A stretch of DNA of 64,000 nucleotides from Mesorhizobium sp. 113-3-3 (GCF_016756495.1 NZ_AP023243.1:2918501-2982500); one strand, 5' to 3'; counted from the stretch's first letter, positions 47,348-55,360 are shown. The notes: generated by a model not told the origin, from the letters alone. A program made the numbers and translations.

Positions 47348-48310
47348 GTGCCCAGCCCGGACAATGTCATCGTCCTGTCCACGGACGAGATTGCCGACCG
47401 CGAGCGCGAAGAGGCGGTGCGCGAATTCTATGGCCGCATCTGCATGCGGCTGGACCTCGCGCCGCTGCAGGGCGGCGCGCTGCATCTGAGCGCCACCACG
47501 CTGTTGCTGCCGGGAGTGAGCGTGGCCGAGGGCAAGGTCGCGCCGATGGCCTGGGAACGCACGTCAGCGCTGCGGCAGGACGCCAATGACGACCTCGTCG
47601 TGTCCTGGATCGCCGGCGGCTGGGGGTTCGACACACCAAGCCATGGAACGGTGGAGACACTGGCCGGCGCGCCCTGCATCATGCCGATGGACGGGCGCTG
47701 GCGCGCCAGGGCGCCGAACGGCGAGTGGACCATTTGCGCCCGCTTCGACAGGTCGACGCTCGAGCCGCTGGTGCGCCATGTCGGCGATCTCGCGCCCGAT
47801 GCGATCAACCCCGCCATGCCGGAGGCGCGGCTTCTCCTGGCCTATGTCAGGGCGGTGGCGCAGGGCGGGATGAGTGCTGCACTCGCGCCGCTGGCGGCCC
47901 AGCACATTGCCGATCTGTTCGCGGCCGCGGTCGGCGCCAGCCGCGAGGCGGGGGAAGTGATCGCCGGTCGCGGCGTCCGCGCCGCGCGCATGCAAGCGAT
48001 CAAAGCCTACATCGAGGAGAATCTGCACAAGGCGCGGCTGTCGGCGGAGATGGCCGGCCGGAGCCTTGGTATCAGCCCGCGCTACATCAGGCGGCTTTTC
48101 GCCGAGGAGGGGCAGGGCTTTTCCGACTATGTCATGCAAAGGCGGCTGGAACGCATCCACCGGCAGCTCGCCAGCCCGATTTTCGCGGCACGGCCGATCG
48201 CCGATCTCGCCTTCGAGGCGGGGCTGGTCGAGCCGTCGACCTTCTACCGGCAGTTCCGCTCGCGCTATCGCATGACGCCTTCCGAGGTGCGCGCCGGCCT
48301 GGCGCAGTGA
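47348..48310 (+). CDS. AraC-family transcriptional regulator
   Basis: 320-aa AraC protein starting with GTG. The DNA-binding part (~215-315) includes LSAEMAGRSLGISPRYIRRL and IADLAFEAGLVEPSTFYRQF. The N-terminal half is of the AraC-binding-2 type (RMDLAPLQGG-like strands). It follows another AraC gene on the same strand 151 bases later; the two are only distantly alike, so this is not a recent duplication. Target genes unknown. Confidence 0.9.
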   Translation: MPSPDNVIVLSTDEIADREREEAVREFYGRICMRLDLAPLQGGALHLSATTLLLPGVSVAEGKVAPMAWERTSALRQDANDDLVVSWIAGGWGFDTPSHGTVETLAGAPCIMPMDGRWRARAPNGEWTICARFDRSTLEPLVRHVGDLAPDAINPAMPEARLLLAYVRAVAQGGMSAALAPLAAQHIADLFAAAVGASREAGEVIAGRGVRAARMQAIKAYIEENLHKARLSAEMAGRSLGISPRYIRRLFAEEGQGFSDYVMQRRLERIHRQLASPIFAARPIADLAFEAGLVEPSTFYRQFRSRYRMTPSEVRAGLAQ

Positions 48311-48476
48311 GGCGCCTGTTCCGCCAGTGCCATGCGCCTGTGCCGCCAGCGCGATACGCCCATGCCCTGGCATCCGCATAGTCGCGCCGGCGGACGCGCT
48401 GCATGAGGCATGCGCGGGAACGGAGGCTGGGCGGCCGGGTCTCCGTGACATCGGAAACTGGCCAGTGGAGGCAACA

Positions 48477-48773
48477 ATGCGTGCGGCGAAAAGATGGATC
48501 CTGGGCATCTCGGTCTTCTGCGCCCTTCTTCCAACCGAGGTCTTCGCGGCCTACAAATGCTGGAACCCGGCGATCTGCAAGGCGGTCTGCGGCGCCGAGA
48601 TCTGCGGCAAGATCAGCGCGAGCAACCGCGACATGAAGGCGCTGGACGGGTCCGGCAAGCTCGCCGCCTCCGGCGGCGGCAGCTCATCGTCAGGCAGCAG
48701 CTCCAAGAAGACTTACACCTGTTCGAACCCGGCGATCTGCATCGCGGTGTGCGGCAAGAAGACCTGTCCGTAG
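48477..48773 (+). CDS. Small secreted Cys-rich protein with duplicated motif
   Basis: 98-aa protein. A signal peptide (RAAKRWILGISVFCALLPTEVFA) releases a ~74-aa mature chain. The mature chain begins CWNPAICKAVCGAEICGK and ends CSNPAICIAVCGKKTCP: one 16-residue unit with four Cys repeated at both ends, joined by a Ser/Gly-rich linker. The pattern CxNPAICxAVCGxxxC suggests paired disulphide knots in the periplasm or outside. GTGGAGGCAAC precedes the ATG. Family not recognised. A strong terminator lies 26 bases after the stop. Confidence 0.75.
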   Translation: MRAAKRWILGISVFCALLPTEVFAAYKCWNPAICKAVCGAEICGKISASNRDMKALDGSGKLAASGGGSSSSGSSSKKTYTCSNPAICIAVCGKKTCP

Positions 48774-48798
48774 GCGGGCAGGGACCGACATCACCGAG

Positions 48799-48825
48799 GC
48801 GCCGGCGCTGAGCCGGCGCTTTTTT
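48799..48825 (+). terminator. Rho-independent terminator
   Basis: GCGCCGGC (48799-48806) pairs perfectly with GCCGGCGC (48812-48819) around the loop GCTGA, followed by six T. It ends the Cys-rich protein transcript. Confidence 0.88.
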
Positions 48826-48882
48826 GTGTTTGTGTGCTGGGGTGAGCCAGGAATTTAACAGATGCCGGTGCCGCCCCTTATC

Positions 48883-49015
48883 CGCCTTCTCCCTTCTCCC
48901 CGTATAGTGACGGGGAGAAGGGAGAAGGCGGCGACGCCGGCGTCCTCTTGCAACGCTGGTGATTGGCGAAACCATCGATGACAGCGTCCCTCTCCCCGTC
49001 ACTATACGGGGAGAG
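48883..49015. repeat. Inverted-repeat pair (CCTTCTCCCCGT type)
   Basis: A 21-bp perfect stem (48883-48903 with 48910-48930) has a six-base loop ATAGTG. A second hairpin, CTCTCCCCGT (48990-48999) with ACGGGGAGAG (49006-49015), has the reverse loop CACTAT, so the two are inverted copies of one core separated by ~60 bases. They lie between the Cys-rich gene and the first DUF680 gene, after a terminator. Probably a dispersed repeat or folded RNA element. Confidence 0.75.
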
Positions 49016-49195
49016 GATCCCGGCAGGCAGGTGAGGGGCAGCGCCGACTTCGACGATTGGTCTGATCATCGACTGCTGGCCACCTTCCAAAAAAATCTCG
49101 CACCCCCCGGGAATAAAGCGACGCCCTGCCGGGTCTTCATCTCAGCGGGGCCAATCCGGCCCGCGACCCGAAGAAACGAAACAAGGATTTATCAA

Positions 49196-49432
49196 ATGAC
49201 CAAGCTCGCTCTCAGCGTGGCTGCGATGTTGCTTGCCTCGAGTGCCGCCTTTGCCGGCAGCGACCATTTCGGCGCCGACGCTGCCAACCAGCCTGCCGCT
49301 TCCGTCGACACCAATGCCACCGCGTCGATCCCCTACACGGCCCCCGTCGACACCAGGGTGACGACCGGACCGGGCCGGCCGGCGACCAAAACTGATGCGG
49401 GCGAACCCGGCCAGGGCATCTGGGGCCGCTGA
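49196..49432 (+). CDS. DUF680-type small secreted protein
   Basis: 78-aa protein with signal peptide MTKLALSVAAMLLASSAAFA. The mature form begins GSDHFGAD and ends EPGQGIWGR, a pattern I recognise as DUF680, a family found chiefly in Mesorhizobium. AAGGATTTATCAA precedes the ATG. A paralogue with the same ends (GSDHFGSD ... GQGIWGH) lies at 52909-53148. Function unknown; the mature peptide is short, polar and Thr/Ala-rich, without cysteines. Confidence 0.82.
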   Translation: MTKLALSVAAMLLASSAAFAGSDHFGADAANQPAASVDTNATASIPYTAPVDTRVTTGPGRPATKTDAGEPGQGIWGR

Positions 49433-49560
49433 GTTCAGGGCGGGGCATCCTCGAGGTCCCGACCCGGTCCGCGATCAGGACGGGGGGCCATGTGGCGTGG
49501 CCCTCCGTCGCTCCTTCCGCGATTTTTTTGCCGCCACCGCAACCCACAGGAGACCACACA

Positions 49561-50532
49561 ATGTTCAGCATGACACGCCGCACAGTGCTTCAATCCGCCG
49601 CCGCCGCTGCCGCATTCGGCCTTGCCGGCAAGCTCGAATTCACCCGCCCCGCTTTTGCCGAGACCCCGGTGGAGCCGACCGTCGGTTTCTACAAATACAC
49701 GGTCGGCGACATCGAGGTGACCGCCATCTATGACGGCATCTGGAAGAAGCCGCACGACCCCGCCTTCATCAAGGATGTCTCGGTCGAAGACACCAAGGCC
49801 GCCCTCGCCAAGGCAGGCCTGACCACCGACTTCATGCCCATTCCGCTCACCGTCGTCGTGCTGAAGATGGGCGGCAAGCTGATCATGATGGATGCGGGCT
49901 CGGGCGTCGGCCAGTGGCAGGCCAACGCCACCCATTTGCCGGCCAACATGGCCGCCGCCGGCATCGACTACAAGGCGATCGACACCATCATGATCTCGCA
50001 TTTCCACCCGGACCATGTCTGGGGCCTGATGGAGAAAGGCACCAACACGCCGGTGTTCCCCAATGCCGAGCTGATCGTCAACGCCACCGAGTACAATTGG
50101 TGGACCGACCCGAGCCGGCTGGCCAAGCTGCCCGAGGGCCGCAAGCCGGCGGGCAAGCGCATCGCCGAGAATTTTCCGAAATGGAAGAACTGGAAGCTGG
50201 TCGAGGACGGCGCGGAAGTGGCGCCCGGCATCCAGATCATCGCCGCCCCCGGCCACACGCCCGGACATTCGGTGTACCTCGCCAATTCCGGCAAGGAGCA
50301 GCTGATGATCTCGGCCGACACCATGTATGTGCCCGCACTTCTGGCGCCGCATCCGGAGTGGCAGGGCGCCTACGACCAGGACGGGCCGACCGCGATTGCC
50401 ACGCGCCACAAGATCATCGACCGGGTGATAGCGGACAATATCCGCATTTCCGGGTCGCACTTCCCGTTCCCCGGCACCGGCGTCTTCGTCAAGGACGGCA
50501 ATGCCTACGGATTCACGCCGGTTCAAGTTTGA
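49561..50532 (+). CDS. Tat-exported MBL-fold metallo-hydrolase
   Basis: 323-aa metallo-beta-lactamase-fold protein. The N-terminal twin-arginine signal TRRTVLQSAAAAAAFGL implies export to the periplasm, unusual for the lactonase-like group it resembles. The zinc motif HFHPDHVWGL (HxHxDH) is followed by GHTPGHSVYL and ISADTMY, giving the full metal-ligand set. AGGAG lies ten bases before the ATG. It may be a lactonase or other hydrolase; the substrate cannot be set from sequence. The TPR gene follows 31 bases downstream. Confidence 0.9.
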   Translation: MFSMTRRTVLQSAAAAAAFGLAGKLEFTRPAFAETPVEPTVGFYKYTVGDIEVTAIYDGIWKKPHDPAFIKDVSVEDTKAALAKAGLTTDFMPIPLTVVVLKMGGKLIMMDAGSGVGQWQANATHLPANMAAAGIDYKAIDTIMISHFHPDHVWGLMEKGTNTPVFPNAELIVNATEYNWWTDPSRLAKLPEGRKPAGKRIAENFPKWKNWKLVEDGAEVAPGIQIIAAPGHTPGHSVYLANSGKEQLMISADTMYVPALLAPHPEWQGAYDQDGPTAIATRHKIIDRVIADNIRISGSHFPFPGTGVFVKDGNAYGFTPVQV

Positions 50533-50563
50533 ACGCGGCAACCCAAACCAAGCGAGTAAGACA

Positions 50564-51043
50564 ATGAAACAGCTTCTCTTGGGCAGAAACGCCCTGTTCG
50601 GCCTGCTCGGCGCCATTGCCGTGCTGACCGTCGTTCCCGTCGCCACGATCATGCCGGCCTATGCGGTGGATGATATCGAGGGCGCCGATGCGCCCGATCT
50701 CACCGCCGTCCAGGCCAAGATCGCCGCCAAGGACTACAAGGGCGCGCTGGCCGATCTGCGCGACCTCGCGCAGGACAACCAGCAGGCCGACGTCTACAAT
50801 CTGCTCGGCTTCACGCTGCGCAAGACCGGCGATTTCACCACCGCGCTGACCTATTACAACAAGGCGCTGGAGCTGAAGCCCGACCACAAGGCTGCCCGCG
50901 AATATCTGGGCGAGCTCTATGTCGAGACAGGCGACATGAACAAGGCCAAGGAGCAGCTGGCCTCGCTGCAGAAACTCTGCCCCGCCGGCTGCGAGGAGCT
51001 TTCCGATCTGCAGAAGGCCATCGACACCAAGGTGACGCAGTAG
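50564..51043 (+). CDS. Exported TPR-repeat protein
   Basis: 159-aa protein with a signal-anchor region (FGLLGAIAVLTVVPVATIMPAYA) and tetratricopeptide repeats: DVYNLLGFTLRKTGDFTTAL, then YYNKALELKPDHKAAREYLG. Such proteins act as scaffolds in the periplasm. Two Cys near the C-terminus (LCPAGCEEL) could pair. It follows the metallo-hydrolase closely and is followed by a 21-bp perfect hairpin 14 bases after the stop. Confidence 0.85.
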   Translation: MKQLLLGRNALFGLLGAIAVLTVVPVATIMPAYAVDDIEGADAPDLTAVQAKIAAKDYKGALADLRDLAQDNQQADVYNLLGFTLRKTGDFTTALTYYNKALELKPDHKAAREYLGELYVETGDMNKAKEQLASLQKLCPAGCEELSDLQKAIDTKVTQ

Positions 51044-51409
51044 GGTCCCCCTCACCCGGATTGCCAAGACCGAATTGCGAAGGGCAATTCGGTCTTGGCA
51101 ATCCGACCTCTCCCCGAGGGGAGACGAGGGGCCGCGCTGGCGCGCCTTTCTCTTCTCCCCACGGGGGTCCGAAGGACGGGCGAGGCCCGCGACTCGCCCC
51201 GGCAAAGGTGGACGCGAAGCGGCCGGATGAGGGGGCCTGGCGCTGATCTCACCCCAAGTGAACCACCAGTTTGGGCGCTCGTGGCTGGCGCCCATTGCCG
51301 GAGCCGGCGCCTCTCCCTCGAGCCGGCTCCGGCCTTTTCGAACATCCCGTCCGGCAGGCGCCGTTCTCGCCCAAGGCGCGGCGCCTGCCAAAAAATCGGA
51401 GGCTGACCC
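51044..51409. other. Intergenic repeat region after TPR gene
   Basis: 366 bases with the strong hairpin at 51058-51104 and several GC-rich repeat pieces (CTCTCCCCGAGGGGAG near 51108; TCTCCCCACGGGGG near 51154). The later half shows no gene; a plus-strand frame there lacks a ribosome binding site. Confidence 0.5.
51058..51104 (+). repeat. Perfect 21-bp inverted repeat with 5-base loop
   Basis: Bases 51058-51078 are the exact reverse complement of 51084-51104, with loop GAAGG. It starts 14 bases after the TPR stop codon. No T-run follows, so it may stabilise the 3' end of the mRNA, terminate with Rho help, or be a dispersed repeat. Confidence 0.85.
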
Positions 51410-52012
51410 ATGACACCGAACGAAGTCGCCGCGAAGCTCACCGGCCTCGCCACGAAATACCACATCAGGGACGTGACCCTGCTTGCCGGTCGCCTGCTTA
51501 TGTCCTTCATCTTCCTGCATGAGGGCGTGACGCTGGCCACCCATTTCGACGGCGCCGCCAGAGCGATGGCGGCGCAAGGCGTCGGCCTGCCGCTGTTCGT
51601 CGCCACCATCGCCCTGCAACTGGGAGCAGGGCTCTCGGTGGCATCAGGCCTGCTGACGCGGCTGGGCGGCATCGGGCTCGGCCTGTTCTGCCTGGCCACG
51701 GCCTTGCTGTTTCACACCAACTTCGCCAGCCAGAACGAGCTGCTGCACTTCGAAAAGGATCTGGCGATCGCAGGCGGCATGTTCGTGCTGGCCGCCGTTG
51801 GCGCCGGCCGGATCTCGCTGGACTGGTTGCTGGCCCGCACCTTGCAAAAGCGCCACCGCGACCAGGAAATGGTCAAGGCGCTGCTGGCGGTGGAGAACGA
51901 GTTTTCGGTGGATGTGCGGCTGCCGGTTCGAGGCACCTTTGCCAAACGCTCGCTCGCTGGAACCAGTCCCGGTGCTCCGCATTCTATTAGCTGGGGCTCA
52001 AGGAGTGTGTGA
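51410..52012 (+). CDS. DoxX-family membrane protein
   Basis: 200-aa membrane protein with four hydrophobic segments: [58 protein letters not shown] and [18 protein letters not shown]. This is the DoxX/SURF4-like pattern. The family includes thiosulfate:quinone oxidoreductase subunits and membrane proteins tied to redox stress. The C-terminal ~50 residues are an unusual soluble tail. Its stop overlaps the start of the BA14K-like gene (TGATG), so the pair is coupled. Confidence 0.88.
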   Translation: MTPNEVAAKLTGLATKYHIRDVTLLAGRLLMSFIFLHEGVTLATHFDGAARAMAAQGVGLPLFVATIALQLGAGLSVASGLLTRLGGIGLGLFCLATALLFHTNFASQNELLHFEKDLAIAGGMFVLAAVGAGRISLDWLLARTLQKRHRDQEMVKALLAVENEFSVDVRLPVRGTFAKRSLAGTSPGAPHSISWGSRSV

Positions 52013-52626
52013 TGAAAGCGGTTTTGGCACTGGTCGCGGGCTTTGTCCTGACCCTTGCGGTCTTCGCCAGCGGGCTGGCCTTTGCCGCCTGGGTGATTGT
52101 CGCCAAGCCCGTGCATGAGGCCAGGCCCGCCGACAGCGTCTCGCAGCTGTGGACCAAGGACGCACAGCCCGTCGACAAGGCTTCGCTGGGCCTGGAGCGG
52201 GTGGCCGCCGCGCAGCCCGCAGCACCCGACGCCGGAGCCAGGGTGCAGGCGGCATCGCTAGAGCCGACCAATGCAGGCGCGGCGCCCGGCGCGCGCGAAC
52301 AACAGGCCAGGCTGCCGGCTGCCCATGTCAGCTGGTGCGCGGACCGCTATCGCTCCTACAACCCCGACGACAACAGCTACATGTCCTACAGCGGCCAGCA
52401 GCGCCCCTGCGTCTCGCCCTATCTCGACACCACTGCCGCCGCCGAGCAGGCCGCGCAACAGCCCACCGAAATCAGCTATGTCGAGGGCGGCGCCGCGCCC
52501 CTGGTTGCATCAACCGACCTTTCGGACGACCACGTCCAATCCTGCTTCAGCCGCTACCGCTCCTACCGTCCCGAGGACAACAGCTACCAGCCCTATTCCG
52601 GCGGACCCAGGCGCCAGTGCGAATAA
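52012..52626 (+). CDS. BA14K-family exported protein with duplicated motif
   Basis: 204-aa protein anchored or exported by [20 protein letters not shown]. The C-terminal half carries two copies of the BA14K motif: [20 protein letters not shown]...PC and [20 protein letters not shown]...C. In Brucella and Rhizobiales BA14K proteins are immunogenic, lectin-like envelope proteins. AGGAG (52001-52005) sets the ATG at 52012. Having two motifs instead of one is unusual. It is translationally coupled to the DoxX protein. Confidence 0.85.
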   Translation: MKAVLALVAGFVLTLAVFASGLAFAAWVIVAKPVHEARPADSVSQLWTKDAQPVDKASLGLERVAAAQPAAPDAGARVQAASLEPTNAGAAPGAREQQARLPAAHVSWCADRYRSYNPDDNSYMSYSGQQRPCVSPYLDTTAAAEQAAQQPTEISYVEGGAAPLVASTDLSDDHVQSCFSRYRSYRPEDNSYQPYSGGPRRQCE

Positions 52627-52908
52627 TAGGCGCCGCGCACCGCGTTTTGCTGCCGCATTCCACGCAAAATTCCACTCTTTCGGCGGGTCTTACCACGCCG
52701 GCACCCACGCTGGCTCAAACACCAGCCCCTTATTGAAACCGCCAACAGCGCAACAAGAAACCGAGTGCGCTGAAACCTGCAACCGCAGGGATCCGGTGAG
52801 GGTCGCGGTTGGCCGGTTTCGCCCGGAACCATGAACATACAGCCTCATGAACGCGATGCGGGCGGCGCGTTGAGGCCGATGTCAACTTGTAAGAGATGGA
52901 GACTTGAA

Positions 52909-53148
52909 ATGAAGAAGATCATTTTGACTGCTGCTGCGTTCCTGTTCGCCTCCGGCATGGCTTTTGCCGGCAGCGACCATTTCGGCTCGGATTTCGTTCC
53001 GGCCGCCGGCAGCTACCCGACCACCCATTCGATGATGTCTTCCAAGGCGGTCGACCCGAGCGTCACGCAGAGCATCACCGGCGGCGCGGCGGGACAGTCG
53101 AACCTCGACATGCCGGCCGAATACGGCCAGGGCATCTGGGGCCACTGA
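52909..53148 (+). CDS. DUF680-type small secreted protein
   Basis: 79-aa paralogue of the peptide at 49196-49432. Signal peptide MKKIILTAAAFLFASGMAFA, mature N-terminus GSDHFGSD, C-terminus AEYGQGIWGH. The middle differs completely, so only the two ends are conserved. GGAG precedes the ATG. Function unknown. Confidence 0.82.
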   Translation: MKKIILTAAAFLFASGMAFAGSDHFGSDFVPAAGSYPTTHSMMSSKAVDPSVTQSITGGAAGQSNLDMPAEYGQGIWGH

Positions 53149-53476
53149 TATCAAGGCCGTCCAGCACGGCCGGCATCCAGGCGGCGGGCGCCGCCTGGAT
53201 CATTTTGTGTGCTGACTGGTGCATCTCACCGCCAGTCCTGGAGATTGGCGAAAGCCGACGTGACAGCCAATCTTCCACAAGTGGGGGTGAGAAGTGGTCC
53301 GCGTAGCGGACGGAAAGCCAATTGCCTGGCTTTCCGAACGACGAACGCCCGGCAGGCCAGAGGGGGGCGCCGTAGGGTGCAAACCTTGCCGTTTCACCTG
53401 GACCAGTGATCACGCAAATTTTTTGGATCATTCGCGCAAGCCCGGCGTTCCTCCCCGACACGAAGGAGGAACGACG
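53149..53476. other. Intergenic region with several hairpin repeats
   Basis: 328 bases with no gene. It holds GTCCGC/GCGGAC (53297-53311), GGAAAGCCA/TGGCTTTCC (53312-53335) and CAGAGGGGGGCGCCGTAGGGTGC (53358-53380), pieces of three dispersed repeat types in tandem. A plus-strand frame open across it reads into the DUF2934 gene but has no start signal. Confidence 0.55.
53312..53352. repeat. Intergenic palindromic repeat, copy B
   Basis: A 9-bp stem GGAAAGCCA (53312-53320) and TGGCTTTCC (53327-53335) with trailing GACGAACGCCCGG. It is the same unit as at 14179-14222. Confidence 0.6.
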
Positions 53477-53788
53477 ATGGGCGACGAACGGCATGAGAAG
53501 ATCCAGAAGCGCGCATACCAGATCTGGGAGCGCGAAGGCGGCGGCGATCCCGAGCATCATTGGCACCGGGCCGAGGCCGAGATCGACAGGGAAGCCGCCC
53601 CGACGGCCGACGACGCGCTGCCGCGCGAGATCGCCAGCACCGACGTGCTCGAGGTCGAGGAACTGGCCATGCGCACCGGCATTTCGGGCGACGAAGCGCA
53701 AGCGCTGCTCGACCGCCTGGGCACCGACCGCGCGGCGGTGGAGCAGGCAGCACGCAGCCTCAAGGCCAGGAAGGCGGCCAAATCCTGA
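53477..53788 (+). CDS. DUF2934 domain protein
   Basis: 103-aa protein with the DUF2934 pattern at the N-terminus: KIQKRAYQIWEREGG and HHWHRAEAEID. The C-terminal part (SGDEAQALLDRLGTDRAAVE) is helical. AAGGAGGAACGACG precedes the ATG at 53477. DUF2934 proteins are short, soluble and of unknown function, common in Rhizobiales. A 49-aa basic gene follows 15 bases later. Confidence 0.85.
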   Translation: MGDERHEKIQKRAYQIWEREGGGDPEHHWHRAEAEIDREAAPTADDALPREIASTDVLEVEELAMRTGISGDEAQALLDRLGTDRAAVEQAARSLKARKAAKS

Positions 53789-53803
53789 TCAGGGAGAGCT
53801 GAG

Positions 53804-53953
53804 ATGATCCGCAAACTCAAGGACGGCAAATACCGGCTTTATTCCCGCAAGAAGGACGGGAAGACCGGGAAGCGGCGGAATTTGGGGACGTTCGAGACGC
53901 GCGACGCGGCGCAGAAGCATGAGCGGGAGGTGCAGTATTTCAAGCGGCATTGA
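53804..53953 (+). CDS. 49-aa basic conserved protein
   Basis: Short gene preceded by AGGGAGAGCTGAG. The protein starts MIRKLKDGKYRLYSRKKDGK and continues with a KRRNLGTF segment, then KHEREVQYFKRH at the end. It is strongly basic. This is a conserved small protein I have seen widely in proteobacteria, without known function. It is in the same direction and 15 bases after the DUF2934 gene, so they may be one transcript. Confidence 0.8.
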   Translation: MIRKLKDGKYRLYSRKKDGKTGKRRNLGTFETRDAAQKHEREVQYFKRH

Positions 53954-54360
53954 GGGGCAGGTGCTTGCCTTTGACGATCGCGATGGCGAAGTGCCGTAGG
54001 CTTGCATGACCCATTTAATCTTGATTCTAATTGGTACATGGCGGCTTTGCGCCGGCGACGAGGGCTGCACCGTCGCCAACGCTGACAACTCCTGCCGCCT
54101 CGACCGCGTCGCCGACTCGTTGATTGCAAATTTCGATGCGATCCTAGCTTGTGGACCATAGCGTGTCCGATTAGATCGGACACAATACATCGTGATGAAA
54201 CCGGTGGCCGTGCCAATTACCGAACCGACGGGACGGCTGAGGCGCCGTGGCCATACGTATGGCTCCGCATGTTTGCGATGGGACGGCTAGCGTTCGTGGC
54301 GACGGTTGCTTGGCAAGTTATTTCTCTCTGGGTAGGTTGAACCCTTCGGAGGGAACAATC
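53954..54360. other. Intergenic region with a perfect palindrome
   Basis: 407 bases. A possible 51-codon reading frame (54006-54161, MTHLILILIGTW...) with three Cys exists but has no good ribosome binding site. A 9-bp palindrome GTGTCCGAT/ATCGGACAC lies at 54163-54183. Confidence 0.45.
54163..54183. promoter_or_regulatory. Perfect 9-bp inverted repeat, possible operator
   Basis: GTGTCCGAT, spacer TAG, ATCGGACAC. Symmetry and the short spacer fit a dimeric repressor site. It lies 178 bases before the GNAT gene at 54361. The protein that might bind it is unknown. Confidence 0.35.
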
Positions 54361-55155
54361 ATGACAGGCTATTTCGGCACGCCGATACAGCAGCGCCTGC
54401 AGGCCCAGGCGGAGGCGAGTGCTGAGTTCATCAACGTAACAGCCGGTGCCTGCCAGACAGGGCGTACCATGGGCTGCGACGACCCCGAGCGACTGGGCTG
54501 GGCACGGATTGCTGAATTTCTCGATCGCGACGGCGTCTGTGGCTTCCGTCTTATCCCATCCAGCAATGCGGACAGGCTACAGTCCCATTTGGAAGCGCAG
54601 GGTTTCCGCTTCGATAGATGGGACGTTTTCCTCGCTGATCGCCATTCCGCTCTCGCAGCTTCGGAGGCAATCCTGTCACATGGTCTACCGGACGAATTTA
54701 GGGAACTTGAGCGGCCGGCCGACCCGCAGGGTAGGGAAATGGCTAGAATTCAGACCCTTATGAATGATGCGGGCGTGGTGCCGTTTTCAGGCTCAATGCT
54801 GACGGGCGGCGTGGGGCCCGCATCCACTGTGACGATTGGTGAAAAGGACGGCACTGTAGTGGCAGCGGCTCACGGCTACCTGCCACACAACTCCTTCAGC
54901 CCCTATCACCAATATGCTTGGGGCGGGCTTGTTGCTGTGGCGGAAGCGCAGCGGGGTAAAGGGCTGGGCGGCTATGTCAACGCGCGTATGATTGTCAGCG
55001 TATTCCGCGATCTCAACGCGACCCACGTCTACGAGCTTATCTCACCAACGAACTTACCATCCCGTCGAATGGTGGAGGCGTGCGGGCTAAGGCACGAATC
55101 TGAGCTTGTCTGCGGCATTGCAACGCCTCACCAGAGCCCACGTCTGACGCGGTAA
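54361..55155 (+). CDS. GNAT-like acetyltransferase
   Basis: 264-aa protein starting MTGYFGTPIQQRLQ after CGGAGGGAACAATC. The C-terminal part carries the GNAT core: AYGLVAVAE-like strand then QRGKGLGGYVNARM (acetyl-CoA loop) and LISPTNLPSRRMVEACGLRH (motif B). The N-terminal ~130 residues are not recognised; they may form a second, degenerate GNAT fold (CGFRLIPSSNADRLQSHLEA). Codon use is less GC-biased than neighbours (for example CTTATC, GTAACA), a hint of different origin. Substrate unknown. Confidence 0.78.
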   Translation: MTGYFGTPIQQRLQAQAEASAEFINVTAGACQTGRTMGCDDPERLGWARIAEFLDRDGVCGFRLIPSSNADRLQSHLEAQGFRFDRWDVFLADRHSALAASEAILSHGLPDEFRELERPADPQGREMARIQTLMNDAGVVPFSGSMLTGGVGPASTVTIGEKDGTVVAAAHGYLPHNSFSPYHQYAWGGLVAVAEAQRGKGLGGYVNARMIVSVFRDLNATHVYELISPTNLPSRRMVEACGLRHESELVCGIATPHQSPRLTR

Positions 55156-55344
55156 TTCAACAGTGCTCCAACGTTTGTTATAGGGCCACAAGCTAAACGG
55201 CAGCTTGTCTCCGGGTGCAGTCGGATACCGGACGGCCTGCTTTCGGCCTCTATTAGGACATTCAAAGTGTCGCTGGCAGCGGCCGCAACTGGCGTTTGAC
55301 CGACCTTCCAATTTCGCGAAGACTGCCCGGTTGCCCACCCCTCA

Positions 55345-55360
55345 TTAACCATTCGTTAAC
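55345..55360 (+). promoter_or_regulatory. CtrA-binding site upstream of minC
   Basis: TTAA (55345-55348), CCATTCG, TTAAC (55356-55360): exact match to the CtrA consensus TTAA-N7-TTAAC. It lies 45 bases before the minC start. Control of the min operon by CtrA is known in Sinorhizobium meliloti, which supports the assignment. Confidence 0.7.

Noticed and set aside
45576..47489. 637-codon plus-strand frame across the NRPS start and the AraC gene
   Set aside because: Overlaps two well-supported genes in other frames and is rich in Arg/Pro/Ala without motifs.
48883..49015. Repeats considered as a CRISPR array
   Set aside because: Only two inverted units, no regular spacers and no cas genes anywhere in the window.
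54006..54161. 51-codon frame MTHLILILIGTW with three cysteines
   Set aside because: Hydrophobic N-terminus is suggestive, but there is no clear ribosome binding site and no recognised relative; kept only as a note.
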